A stretch of DNA of 59,050 nt from Azospirillum sp. 51_20 (GTDB lineage Bacteria > Pseudomonadota > Alphaproteobacteria > RF32 > CAG-239): assembly GCA_001917175.1 (NCBI GenBank), contig MNTV01000041.1, forward strand, positions 1 through 59,050, in the 5' to 3' direction. Numbering within the stretch: the first letter of the stretch is position 1; each line of letters starts with the position of its first letter. Of the stretch, positions 1 to 8,166 are shown one piece after another. The notes under the pieces are model-generated. The model was not told the DNA's origin. It searched no databases and saw only the letters and a list, made by a program, of their open reading frames with translations. The position numbers and the translations under genes were made by a program.

Positions 1-203
1 AACGGATTCTCTTCCAAATTCCCGTCACTGCCATCCGGTTTCTCCGTAGAACCACCAGCTTCGGGTGCCTCGCCTATATAAATGGTATGAGAGGTACTAC
101 GGGGTGTTTTCAACAGAGCACCGCCACCGCCTCTGTACTGTGTGGTCACTGTAAGCATATACTCGCCGTCTTCCAACGATGCAGGCAGCAAGATAATGAG
201 TCG
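1..203 (-). CDS. Bacteroidota-like DUF4469/HU-type protein fragment fused in frame to mreB
   Basis: Downstream of the mreB start, in the same minus-strand frame, the sequence stops resembling MreB after residue 37 and reads RLIILLPASLEDGEYMLTVT, then TTQY, a Gly run and LLKTPRS. This pattern (a PS-x-LII-x-LPA-x-L-x-DGEY-x-LTVTTQY core followed by LLK-x-PR) matches the C-terminal DUF4469-type domain of HU-like DNA-binding proteins common in Bacteroidota. The tail is acidic and Gly/Ser rich and runs off the window. No alphaproteobacterial MreB contains this, so I infer a foreign fragment joined by assembly error or recombination. The family call rests on remembered motifs, not on a search. Confidence 0.6.
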
Positions 204-314
204 CGAAGGCTCGTTCAGCACAATCCCCTTCCCTTTGACATATACCAGCGTATTGGCGGTTCCCAGGTCAATCGCCATGTCAGAAGAGAATAAGCCCATT
301 AATCTTTGCCACAT
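204..314 (-). CDS. mreB: rod shape-determining protein MreB, N-terminal 37 codons only
   Basis: MreB is the bacterial actin that organises peptidoglycan synthesis for rod shape. The ATG at 314 follows a good SD (CGGAGAAAAC). The first 37 residues read as a textbook MreB start: a short amphipathic membrane-binding head (MWQRLMGLFSSD), then the phosphate-1 nucleotide-binding strand AIDLGTANTLVYVKGKGI and VLNEPS. Normal MreB continues with VVAI and is about 345 residues long; here identity ends at S37. It lies 48 bp downstream of miaA on the same strand. The rest of the gene is not in the window, because the frame continues into an unrelated Bacteroidota-like sequence. Confidence 0.85.
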
Positions 315-362
315 AATGTTTTCTCCGGATTTTTCTTTATGATTAACTTGCTTTTTATATCA

Positions 363-1310
363 TTACGCAAATTTCTGCAACATATTATATTGCTTTTTAA
401 CATCATTTATGAAATCCGCCTGCCCGGCGTAACAGTCCGGCAAAGTAACATCGGCCTCAAGCTTGTTGCGAAACCAGGTCAGCTGGCGCTTGGCATATTG
501 CCGGGTGTGCAGTTTGGCGTTTTCCGCCGCTTCTTCAAAACCGGTTTCGCCGCGAAGATACGCCGCCAGTTCCGGCACCCCCTTCGCCTTCATTACCGGC
601 AGGCTTTCCGACACTTGGCGGGCAAGCAGGCCGGCGACTTCTTCCAGGGCGCCCGAAGCCGTCATAATGTCAAAACGCAGATTGCAGCGGCGGTCGAGCA
701 CGGCTTTTTCCGGCAGCAGCCTGATTGCCAGAAAACGCGCTTCCGGCAGTTTTTTGACCATCGGCCGCTTAAACCATTCGGCAATCGACAGGCCGGTGGT
801 CATAAAAATCTCGAAAGCGCGGCGCACCCGGGTGGCATCGGCCGGATTGACCAGGGCGGCACCTTCGGGATCAACCGCCGACAGGCGTTCAAACAGAGCG
901 CCGACGCCCTCGCCGTTCACAATTTCCAGCGCCTCCCCGCGGACGGCGGGATCGACTTCGGGGATCGGCGTCGAACCGTTGATCAGGTTGTCCAGATAAA
1001 GACCGCTGCCGCCGACGACCACGGGCGTCCGGCCGGCCGAAAAGGCTTTGCGGATTTCCGCCGCCGCATCTTCCAACCAGGAAACCACGTTGCCGTTTTC
1101 CTCGTCTTCCAGATATTCGTATAAACGGTGAGGCGCTTTTTGTTTATCTTCGGCCGAAGGGGCGGCGGAAATGACCGGAATCGACTTATAGACCTGACTG
1201 GCGTCAGCATTGACGACCACGCCGTCAAACGTCAGCGCCAGATCAATCGCCAGCCGAGATTTTCCCGAAGCGGTCGGCCCGCCGATGACTATCGCGAGAT
1301 TTTCCGGCAC
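363..1310 (-). CDS. miaA: tRNA dimethylallyltransferase MiaA
   Basis: Transfers the dimethylallyl group from DMAPP to N6 of A37 in tRNAs that read codons starting with U. The P-loop GPTASGKS is at residues 11-18 and the DSMQVY-type substrate motif appears as DASQVY; a VVGGSGLY motif and an Arg-rich C-terminal half fit the family, and 315 residues is the usual length. I chose the GTG at 1310 because a strong SD (GGAGGAAGCCAA) sits directly before it; an ATG at 1337 would add nine residues inside ddl. With the GTG start the gene overlaps ddl by about 22 nt, which suggests translational coupling. mreB follows. Confidence 0.95.
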   Translation of the reverse strand: MPENLAIVIGGPTASGKSRLAIDLALTFDGVVVNADASQVYKSIPVISAAPSAEDKQKAPHRLYEYLEDEENGNVVSWLEDAAAEIRKAFSAGRTPVVVGGSGLYLDNLINGSTPIPEVDPAVRGEALEIVNGEGVGALFERLSAVDPEGAALVNPADATRVRRAFEIFMTTGLSIAEWFKRPMVKKLPEARFLAIRLLPEKAVLDRRCNLRFDIMTASGALEEVAGLLARQVSESLPVMKAKGVPELAAYLRGETGFEEAAENAKLHTRQYAKRQLTWFRNKLEADVTLPDCYAGQADFINDVKKQYNMLQKFA

Positions 1311-2203
1311 TTGGCTTCCTCCACCAAAATCCGGCACAGTTCGCGATAACTGCCGCCGGCGTATTTAAATTGTTCGGGCACCAGCGAGAGCGGCGTCATT
1401 CCCGGGTTGGTGTTGATTTCCAAAACCACTACGCCGTCTTTCTCGTTATAACGCATGTCGGTGCGGGAAACGGTGTTGCAGCCGAGCGCCCGGTGCAGCT
1501 TTTCGGCATACCGGAGAGCGGTGTTGAAAGCGGCTTCGGGTATTTCCGCCGGAATGACATGCTCGGTCACGCCATCGGTATATTTTGCCCGATAGTCGTA
1601 AAAACCGCTTTTCGGGCGCATTTCCGTCACCGTCAGAGCCTTGCCGTTTAAGACGCTGACCGTCAGCTCTTTGCCCTCGATATATTTTTCAACCAGAATT
1701 TCGCGTTCCTCGTCGGCATAGTCAATCGCTTGCAAATCCTCCGGTGTGCGGACGATATAAACGCCGACGCTCGAACCGTCGCTGACCGGCTTGACCACAT
1801 AAGGCATGGCAACCATGGTGCCGTTCTGCCGCAGAGCGCGGAAAGTCGTTTTTTCGCCGAACGGCACCTTAATCCCCGCCGACTGGCAGATCCATTTGGT
1901 CAGATCCTTGTCCATTCCGACCGCGGAAGCTTTCAGTCCCGAATGAGTATAGGGAATCTGCAACAGGTCCAGAAGCCCCTGGATTTCGCCGTCTTCGCCC
2001 CAATTGCCGTGAAGCGCGTTAAACACCGCGTCCGGCTTTTCTTCCCAAAGCGTTTTGATCAAAGCCGCGGTATCGGTCAGATCATGCTCGATCACCTTAT
2101 AACCGCATTCGCGCAAAGCCGCAGCCGCCCCCCGGCCGGTCACCAGGCTCACTTCCCGTTCGGCCGAAAAGCCGCCCGCCAGCACCAAAACTTTCTTTGA
2201 CAT
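1289..2203 (-). CDS. ddl: D-alanine--D-alanine ligase
   Basis: ATP-grasp ligase that makes the D-Ala-D-Ala dipeptide for peptidoglycan precursors in the cytoplasm. 304 residues, the normal length. The N-terminal motif GGFSAEREVSL (about 11-21) and the C-terminal metal/ATP motif VVLEINTNPGMT are clear, as is the HGNWGEDG loop near residue 65. It is the first gene of a minus-strand group ddl-miaA-mreB, so a wall-precursor gene is co-oriented with the shape gene mreB. The upstream 75 bp separates it from a divergent plus-strand gene and must hold both promoters. Confidence 0.97.
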   Translation of the reverse strand: MSKKVLVLAGGFSAEREVSLVTGRGAAAALRECGYKVIEHDLTDTAALIKTLWEEKPDAVFNALHGNWGEDGEIQGLLDLLQIPYTHSGLKASAVGMDKDLTKWICQSAGIKVPFGEKTTFRALRQNGTMVAMPYVVKPVSDGSSVGVYIVRTPEDLQAIDYADEEREILVEKYIEGKELTVSVLNGKALTVTEMRPKSGFYDYRAKYTDGVTEHVIPAEIPEAAFNTALRYAEKLHRALGCNTVSRTDMRYNEKDGVVVLEINTNPGMTPLSLVPEQFKYAGGSYRELCRILVEEAKCRKISR

Positions 2204-2278
2204 TTTACGAAAATCCCTATATTAAAGTAGTAAATCCAGCCCGGAATATAACAAAAAAATTTTAAGAAAGCCACAAAA

Positions 2279-3061
2279 TTGATAAAAAAATTTCTGGTTG
2301 CCGCCCTGACCGCGGTTGTGTTCGCTTCCTCCGCCGAAGCGCTCAGCGTCAAACACGACTTCACCGCTTTCGTCGGCCCGTTCAACGCCAGCACCGCCGA
2401 ATTTGAATATACGCTGACAAAAAAAAGCTACGCCGTCCGCTCGGTGGTGCGCACCAACGGCACTTTCGGTTTTTTGTACCCTTTTGAGGCCAACTACTAC
2501 ACCGGCGGCAGCATTGAGGGCGACAGGCTGGAAACTTCCGCCTACCGCTACACTTCACAGTCACGCTTCAACAAACGCAGCAAGGTAATGATCTATAACG
2601 AAGACGGCCAGCCGGTTTTTGCCGTCAGCAGCAAAAACGGCAGGGAAAAGAAAAAAGAAATCGAAGCCACGGCCGACAGCAAAAACACCACCAATCTGCA
2701 AACCGTGCTGGCCGCCATTGCCCGGCAATACAACCTAGTGGGCTTTTGCGATTCGCGGATTCCGATTTTTGACGGCAAACGCCGTTTTGACGCCATTTTC
2801 CGCGACGAAGGAAAAGAAGAGATAAAGGCCAACGAATATTCCGCCTTTGCCGGCCGTGCCGCCAAATGTTCAATGTATATCGACAAACTCGGCGCCGAAG
2901 GCGACGATCTGCTGTGGCAGCTGTCTTCCGACCGGCCGATCTATTTTTGGATTCTGAAAGACGCGGCAAGCGGCGCGCCGTTTATCGCGCGGGTAAAAAT
3001 AAACGAAACCCCGCTCGGGGAAATGAACGTTTACACCACTAAAATCGAGGTAAAAAAATAA
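2279..3061 (+). CDS. DUF3108 domain-containing exported protein
   Basis: 260 residues with an apparent TTG start (2279) behind AAGAAAG. Residues 1-21 form a Sec signal peptide ending in a SAEA cleavage site. The mature part resembles the DUF3108 family of periplasmic proteins found in proteobacteria: a beta-rich start (FTAFVGPFNASTAEFEYTL), a central Y-x-G-x-I segment, and a C-terminal half rich in Asp and Tyr. Function of the family is unknown. Its stop overlaps the next start as TAATG, so it is probably translationally coupled to the U32 protein downstream. Family assignment is from pattern recognition; the start is less certain because it is not ATG. Confidence 0.7.
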   Translation: MIKKFLVAALTAVVFASSAEALSVKHDFTAFVGPFNASTAEFEYTLTKKSYAVRSVVRTNGTFGFLYPFEANYYTGGSIEGDRLETSAYRYTSQSRFNKRSKVMIYNEDGQPVFAVSSKNGREKKKEIEATADSKNTTNLQTVLAAIARQYNLVGFCDSRIPIFDGKRRFDAIFRDEGKEEIKANEYSAFAGRAAKCSMYIDKLGAEGDDLLWQLSSDRPIYFWILKDAASGAPFIARVKINETPLGEMNVYTTKIEVKK

Positions 3062-4455
3062 TGGTTTCAGAACTTTTGCTGCCGGCAGGTTCGCCGGTCA
3101 AACTCAAAACCGCGATCCTTTACGGCGCCGACGCGGTCTATGCCGGCACGCCGGACATGAGCCTGCGCACCCAGTCGCAGTTTTCGCTCGACGACATCAG
3201 GGAAGGCATTGACTTCGTTCATGCCGCCGGCAAAAAAATTTATCTGACGCTCAACCTTTACACTCACAACAAAGATGTTGAAAAACTGCCGCATTTTGTC
3301 GACACCTTAAGACGGCTTAAGCCCGACGGGGTACTGATTGCCGATCCCGGCGTCTTCCTTTACTTAAAAGAACACGCGCCGGAGCTGAAGCGTTTCGTTT
3401 CCACCCAGGCCAACATCTGTTCCTACCAGACAGTCAAATTCTGGCAGTCGCTCGGCGCCGACCTGTGCGTTCTCGGCCGCGAAGTGTCTTTTGCCGAGAT
3501 GGCGGAAATCCGCAGACAATGCCCCGATATCATGCTTGAAACCTTCGTCCACGGGGCAATGTGCATGTCTTATTCCGGCCGTTGCCTGATTTCCAACTTC
3601 CTTGCCGACCGCAGTGCCAACCAGGGCAAATGCGCACACTGCTGCCGCTGGCACTACCGACTGCACGTACGCCTGAAAGACGGTACCGTCCGCGACCTCA
3701 ACATCACCCCGGAAAACCGCGGCATGTTCGAATTTCTGGTCAAAGAAGACTTCCGCCCGGGAGAGCTTTACGAAATTATCGAAGACGAACACGGCGCCTA
3801 CATCATGAACTCGAAAGACCTGTGCCTGATGCCGCGCTTAAACAGCCTGCTTGACATCGGCATGCATTCGCTGAAAATAGAAGGCCGCAACAAAACCGAA
3901 TATTACGCGGCGATCACCGCCCGCAGCTACCGGCAGGCGATCGACGACTATCGCCGCGATCCAAAAAACTGGTCGCCCGACCGCTATATGGACGAACTTT
4001 ATACCCTGCAGAACCGCGGCTATTGTCTCGGCTTTTATGACGGTCATCTGACCAACCTCAGCCAGAATTACGAATATACCCGCACGCTCGGCGACTGGCT
4101 GTTTGCCGGTTCGATTGTCGAATGGCAGGGAGACGACATTATTTTTGAAGTGCGCAACTATATCAACGGCGGCGAATTTATAGAATTTCTGGTACCCGGC
4201 TCGCTTGAAAACGTTCGCTTGGCCTTAAACGAGTTTGAAGACGCAGACAGCGGGGAAATCACCCCGCGGGTTTCCGCCGGACAGGGCAAGAAAATCCGCA
4301 TTCCCGCCGCGGCTTTCGGCCGGTCGGCGGAAATCGTCCGGGAAAAGCTGCCGCAATACACGGTTGCGCGCAAACCGGCGGCTTTGCAAACCGACGCCCG
4401 GGAAATGCTTGACCGCAAAAAGGAAGAATTTGCCGCCCTCTGCCGGCAGGATTGA
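3061..4455 (+). CDS. peptidase U32 family protein (YhbU/TrhP-like)
   Basis: 464 residues. The N-terminal TIM-barrel-like domain begins LLPAGSPVKLKTAILYGADA and has the family core ETFVHGAMCMSYSGRCLIS (about residues 160-178) followed by SANQGKCAHCCRWHY, the conserved Ser-Ala-Asn and Cys cluster. Known relatives act not as peptidases but in RNA hydroxylation (TrhP and RlhA) or ubiquinone synthesis under low oxygen (UbiU/UbiV); the length and C-terminal extension fit the tRNA/rRNA hydroxylation branch better. The Cys residues suggest an Fe-S cluster or prephenate-dependent chemistry, which is inference. Coupled by TAATG to the DUF3108 gene. Confidence 0.85.
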   Translation: MVSELLLPAGSPVKLKTAILYGADAVYAGTPDMSLRTQSQFSLDDIREGIDFVHAAGKKIYLTLNLYTHNKDVEKLPHFVDTLRRLKPDGVLIADPGVFLYLKEHAPELKRFVSTQANICSYQTVKFWQSLGADLCVLGREVSFAEMAEIRRQCPDIMLETFVHGAMCMSYSGRCLISNFLADRSANQGKCAHCCRWHYRLHVRLKDGTVRDLNITPENRGMFEFLVKEDFRPGELYEIIEDEHGAYIMNSKDLCLMPRLNSLLDIGMHSLKIEGRNKTEYYAAITARSYRQAIDDYRRDPKNWSPDRYMDELYTLQNRGYCLGFYDGHLTNLSQNYEYTRTLGDWLFAGSIVEWQGDDIIFEVRNYINGGEFIEFLVPGSLENVRLALNEFEDADSGEITPRVSAGQGKKIRIPAAAFGRSAEIVREKLPQYTVARKPAALQTDAREMLDRKKEEFAALCRQD

Positions 4456-4483
4456 ACTTTCAAGGAAAATTCCGCCGGTCGTT

Positions 4484-5092
4484 TCAGACCCGCCGTTCAA
4501 ATTCGGTCTGCGGCCGTTCGCGTTCGCGCCGGGCGGCGCGCATTTCGCGGGCGGTGTCGTCCAGCAGTTCGGAAATCATCTGACAGTCGCGCCCGTCGCC
4601 GTATGTGCTGCAATCCGCCTTGGCCCAGGCTTTTTTCAGAAAAGACTTTTTCACCGCGGCATCACTCTCGCGCCGGGCCTGTTCGACATAGGCGGTAATT
4701 TCGGCAATGTCTTCTTCCTTGCGGATGATTTTCTTCACCGTATCCAGCCAGGCGGCAATGTCTCCGGCCTGTTTGTACAGACGGGCGATTTTGCGGTAAA
4801 CGGTTATGCGGTCGTACTGACGGGGAGAAAACGGCAGCGCGTTGCGATAATATTCGACCGCGCGGGAAACGTCCGGATCGTTCTCCGCCGCCAGATTTCC
4901 CATATTGTTGTAAGTCCAGAACAAAACCGTGTCGCGCGCCGGTTTGCTCTCAAGCGGGCAGTTGCCGCCGTCGCGGCAAAAATCGGCCACCATCTGCCAA
5001 GCCGTCAGCTTGTCCTGCCAAAGCTCAAGCCGGGTTACCGCTTCCGCCGCTTTTTTATAGGCGGTAAAAATGTTTTCGCTGCTGTTTCCCAT
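4484..5092 (-). CDS. hypothetical helical (TPR-like) protein
   Basis: About 202 residues. I chose the ATG at 5092 because AAGGAG lies 8 nt before it; the ATG at 5098 is too close to that SD and the 5170 start has none. The protein is all helical, with TPR-like spacing (MGNLAAENDPDVSRAVEYYR, then ITVYRKIARLYKQAGDIAAW) and four Cys residues (CRDGGNC and CSTYGDGRDC). No signal peptide or membrane segment. It is last in the run ATP12-like, acyP, this gene. I do not recognise a named family; a protein-interaction role is the most that can be said. Confidence 0.6.
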   Translation of the reverse strand: MGNSSENIFTAYKKAAEAVTRLELWQDKLTAWQMVADFCRDGGNCPLESKPARDTVLFWTYNNMGNLAAENDPDVSRAVEYYRNALPFSPRQYDRITVYRKIARLYKQAGDIAAWLDTVKKIIRKEEDIAEITAYVEQARRESDAAVKKSFLKKAWAKADCSTYGDGRDCQMISELLDDTAREMRAARRERERPQTEFERRV

Positions 5093-5156
5093 AGGCATGT
5101 CTCCTTGTTTATAAGAAGATATGCGCTGAAGCCGCCGCTTCCATCGGAAATTAGTT

Positions 5157-5450
5157 TTAAACGATATCAAACTTTCCGTCGGTTATATCAGGCAAAAAGC
5201 CGCGGATGACCGGCGGCAGAAAAGTAATGCCGTCGACGCGCGCCGTCAGCGGGCCGCGCCGGCAGGCCGCAATCATGCGTTCAATATTTTCTTCTTCCCC
5301 GCGCATGAAAACCTCGACGCCACCGTCTTCGGTGTTGCGCACCCAGCCGGAAACGCCGCCGAGAGCCTTGGCCGTCCGCTTTGTCCACCAGCGAAAACCG
5401 ACGCCCTGCACCCGGCCGCAGATCTTGAGATAAACGGTTTTAACGCTCAT
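5157..5450 (-). CDS. acyP: acylphosphatase
   Basis: Small enzyme (97 residues) that hydrolyses acyl-phosphates. It shows the complete signature GRVQGVGFRWW (12-22) with the phosphate-binding Arg20, and the second motif GWVRNTEDGGVEV with catalytic Asn39. The C-terminus is slightly extended compared with the usual 90 residues. Its ATG overlaps the stop of the upstream ATP12-like gene (ATGA), so the pair is likely translationally coupled. Cytosolic, no signal peptide. The call is secure. Confidence 0.95.
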   Translation of the reverse strand: MSVKTVYLKICGRVQGVGFRWWTKRTAKALGGVSGWVRNTEDGGVEVFMRGEEENIERMIAACRRGPLTARVDGITFLPPVIRGFLPDITDGKFDIV

Positions 5451-5947
5451 TGGCGCAAAAACTGTTCAATATCGTGCAATTCCCGTTTCAGATCCTGACG
5501 CCGCTGCTCGGAAGTGCTTTCCCGGCCCCAGTGTTCGGACTGCCACAGTTCTTCCAGGTTGGCGGCGTCAAAAGCCTGCTCGGCGGTGATATGGCCTTTC
5601 ACCAGCGCCGCCGCCAGCAGTTCCGATTTGGTGTTGACGGCAGCCAGATAGAAAGCCGCCAGTTCCTTGTCGGACAGATTTTCCATAAAATTTTTCAAAT
5701 TGCTTAAGGAATACGGATCCTGTTCGGGCACGTTCAAGTCGCGGGTGGTGATGTATTTGGCGTTGATCTCCCGGTTTGCCCAGTTCAAAATCGGGTTCCA
5801 CAGCTGCTCCTGCTTTTTGATCAGTTCGTCGTTGTTGCCCCAGAACAAAAGCGAATCAGTGGGCGCAAACTGTACCAGTCTATCAATTACGTCCTGCCGG
5901 CAGTTTCGGATTTCCCCCACCGCCTGTTTGAGTTTTTCTACCGTCAT
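5447..5947 (-). CDS. short ATP12-family protein (C-terminal domain only)
   Basis: ATP12 proteins are chaperones for the F1-ATPase alpha subunit and are typical of alphaproteobacteria and mitochondria. This 166-residue protein matches the family's C-terminal domain: TDSLLFWGNNDELIKKQ and LWNPILNWAN, then SELLAAALVKGHITAEQAFD and LWQSEHWG, corresponding to the TD-x-L-x-Y ... QE-x-x-W-x-P ... S-x-x-x-A-x-A ... E-x-QWG pattern. About 70 residues that normally form the N-terminal beta domain are missing; only some 30 residues precede the TD motif. The neighbourhood (rarA, rluC upstream) is the classic ATP12 neighbourhood, which supports the call. It overlaps acyP by four bases. Confidence 0.72.
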   Translation of the reverse strand: MTVEKLKQAVGEIRNCRQDVIDRLVQFAPTDSLLFWGNNDELIKKQEQLWNPILNWANREINAKYITTRDLNVPEQDPYSLSNLKNFMENLSDKELAAFYLAAVNTKSELLAAALVKGHITAEQAFDAANLEELWQSEHWGRESTSEQRRQDLKRELHDIEQFLRQ

Positions 5948-5989
5948 CTTTGCCTTCCCTGTTTAAAATTCGGCGTGATTATAACCGAA

Positions 5990-8131
5990 TTACTTTAACA
6001 AGTTCTTAATCAGCTTTTTCGCGCCGTTTTCCAAAGCCTTGGCCGCATCTTTCGTTACCGCGGCCCCTTTGTCCGCAACCCCGGCCGCTCCCTGGTAGGC
6101 GTCCTGAGCGGCGCCGCTGACGCCCGAAGGCTTGGGAAAACGATCCTGATACGCGGTGCCTTTGAGAGCGGTGTAGCACGGCGCGGAATCGCGGTCAAGC
6201 AGCAGCCCGGCTCCGGCGTAGGCAGGACCGGCGGCAACACCGGCAATGGTACGCAGCGCCCCGCCCTTATCCAGCGCAATTTTCGGATTTTGCAAAGTGC
6301 CGCTGATTTCAATCAGATTGCTCAGCGCCTGCATGATGCCGACGTCGTCAATACCGTTGCGATAGGCGTTCAGGCTCAGTTTGAGCTTGTCGTTTTGCAA
6401 ATTGACGGTGCCACCGCTGACCAGCGTCAGCTTGTCGGAATCAACCGCAATCCCTTTGGGGAAACTGACGTTGCCGTTGCTGACATCGGCCCGCACGACC
6501 GCGCATTTCAAATCCACCTTTTCGGTTTTGGAAGTGTCTATCTTCAAAACATTCATCAGCTGACTGACAAAACTGTTGGTAAGCCAGCTGAGACGGCCGG
6601 TCTGCAGCGTCGACTTGTCGACAATCACGACCAGCCGGCCGGAAAGCGAATTGACCAGCGCGCGCCAGGTGTCGCCGCTGCCGCTCAGATCGGCCGAAAG
6701 CAGACTTTCCCCGCCGGAAACGATGCCGAAATCGGTACTGTTCGTTACCTGAAACTCCTTATGCAGACTTTGCAGCACCATATCTTTCGTATCGGCTTTC
6801 AGTATCAGCGAACGGGTACCGGCATTAACCGCGGCCACGATGTCCGCGGTTCCCTGCCCGAACCGCAGTTCAAGCGGATTGACGTTCAGCACGCCGTTTT
6901 TCAGCGATGCCGTAAGCCTAACGTCGTCAACCGAGAGACTGTCGTTGACAATCAATTTGGCCACGCCGACCTTGAAGTCGCCGTTGACGGTCTTCAGCAG
7001 CTCATAGGGAATCTTGTCGTTCGGCACCAGTTCGCTCGCATTGGCGGAAGCAATCAGCGGCGGCAGGTTAAACGCGGTCGGACTTTGCGGATTAAACGAC
7101 CGCAAATCAATCTTATCGCTTTTCAGATCAGCTCTGACATACGGAACCTTGCCTGAGATGTCGGCGCCCGCGGTACCGGTAATTACGTTATTAACCACAT
7201 TAAGCGAGGAAATATTGAGCGAAACGCTTTTCAGATCGGCTTTGCCGCTTGCAATCAGCGTCGTTTCCGGCGCGTTGAAATTGCCCGCCGGGTTATAAAC
7301 GTTCATTTTAAACTCCGCCCGCAGCTTGTTCATCACGTCGTAAAGTTCGGCCTGCACCGAAGCCTTGACGTTCAGGGCGGTCACTTCAACGTTGGCCGGC
7401 CAGGCTTTGCCGGCATCAAACAATCCGGCCAGAGAACCGGTATCGCCTTTGCCGGCGATATTCATACCGTCAAAAACCAGATCCCAGCCGATATTCATCG
7501 GCGCGTTGATGCCTTCGGTTGAAAAGGTCAGACTGTTGATTTCAAGCTTTACCGGTTCGGCGCCGGAAGCCAGATACTGCACCTCGCTTTTTTTCACCGC
7601 CACTTCGCGGGCAACCACGTCGGTCAGGGTGTTAAGAAAAGCGGGCGTACCGCCGGAAGTCTCTTCGGCATGGGCGGAAGCGATCAGCCAGCCGCCGGAG
7701 GAAAAGGCGGTTTTGGCCGGTTCGGCCGTTTTTACCGGCGCAAAAGTCCAGTTGTTTTTGCCGTCTTTGGCCGTTTCCAGAAAAATTTTGGCATCGCTGA
7801 TCACCGCTTTGTCAACCACCACCTGTTTTTTCAGCAGCGGCAGCAAAGAGAATTTCAGTTCCAGTGAGCCGATTTCCGCCATTTGCGGATTTTTCGCCCA
7901 GGAGGGGTTGGACAGGCTGACGTCGTTGATGATGAGCGTCGGAATCAGCGAAACGCCGAGAGAGGCATCGCCTTTAACCGCAAGTTTGCGCCCGGTCTGT
8001 TCGTAAACGATTTTTTCCGCATACGACTTATATTTGTTCAAGTCAAACGTTTTGAGGAAAACATAGCCGCCGACGACAACCACGACGACCAGCAGCAAAA
8101 CAATTCCCAGCAGCCATTTCACAAAACGCAT
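5990..8131 (-). CDS. AsmA family protein
   Basis: 713 residues from the ATG at 8131, which follows a GGGAGGGATAGAA leader; the longer 8158 start lacks an SD. Residues 1-25 are a single uncleaved membrane anchor (WLLGIVLLLVVVVVVGG), then the AsmA N-terminal signature (FDLNKYKSYAEKIVYEQTGR) and a long repetitive beta-strand region typical of the chorein-like, bridge-forming AsmA/TamB superfamily implicated in phospholipid transport and outer-membrane homeostasis. The C-terminus is Ala/Gly/Lys rich with amphipathic helices. It sits between rluC and the ATP12-like gene, where many relatives have a HAD phosphatase instead. Confidence 0.9.
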   Translation of the reverse strand: MRFVKWLLGIVLLLVVVVVVGGYVFLKTFDLNKYKSYAEKIVYEQTGRKLAVKGDASLGVSLIPTLIINDVSLSNPSWAKNPQMAEIGSLELKFSLLPLLKKQVVVDKAVISDAKIFLETAKDGKNNWTFAPVKTAEPAKTAFSSGGWLIASAHAEETSGGTPAFLNTLTDVVAREVAVKKSEVQYLASGAEPVKLEINSLTFSTEGINAPMNIGWDLVFDGMNIAGKGDTGSLAGLFDAGKAWPANVEVTALNVKASVQAELYDVMNKLRAEFKMNVYNPAGNFNAPETTLIASGKADLKSVSLNISSLNVVNNVITGTAGADISGKVPYVRADLKSDKIDLRSFNPQSPTAFNLPPLIASANASELVPNDKIPYELLKTVNGDFKVGVAKLIVNDSLSVDDVRLTASLKNGVLNVNPLELRFGQGTADIVAAVNAGTRSLILKADTKDMVLQSLHKEFQVTNSTDFGIVSGGESLLSADLSGSGDTWRALVNSLSGRLVVIVDKSTLQTGRLSWLTNSFVSQLMNVLKIDTSKTEKVDLKCAVVRADVSNGNVSFPKGIAVDSDKLTLVSGGTVNLQNDKLKLSLNAYRNGIDDVGIMQALSNLIEISGTLQNPKIALDKGGALRTIAGVAAGPAYAGAGLLLDRDSAPCYTALKGTAYQDRFPKPSGVSGAAQDAYQGAAGVADKGAAVTKDAAKALENGAKKLIKNLLK

Positions 8132-8166
8132 TTCTATCCCTCCCGTCAATGACAACAATTTTATTT

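Noticed and set aside
306..1124. 272-codon plus-strand ORF
   Set aside because: Antisense to miaA with no recognisable domain or SD.
4235..5209. 324-codon plus-strand ORF
   Set aside because: Overlaps the U32 gene end and is antisense to the TPR-like gene; no start signal and no domain.
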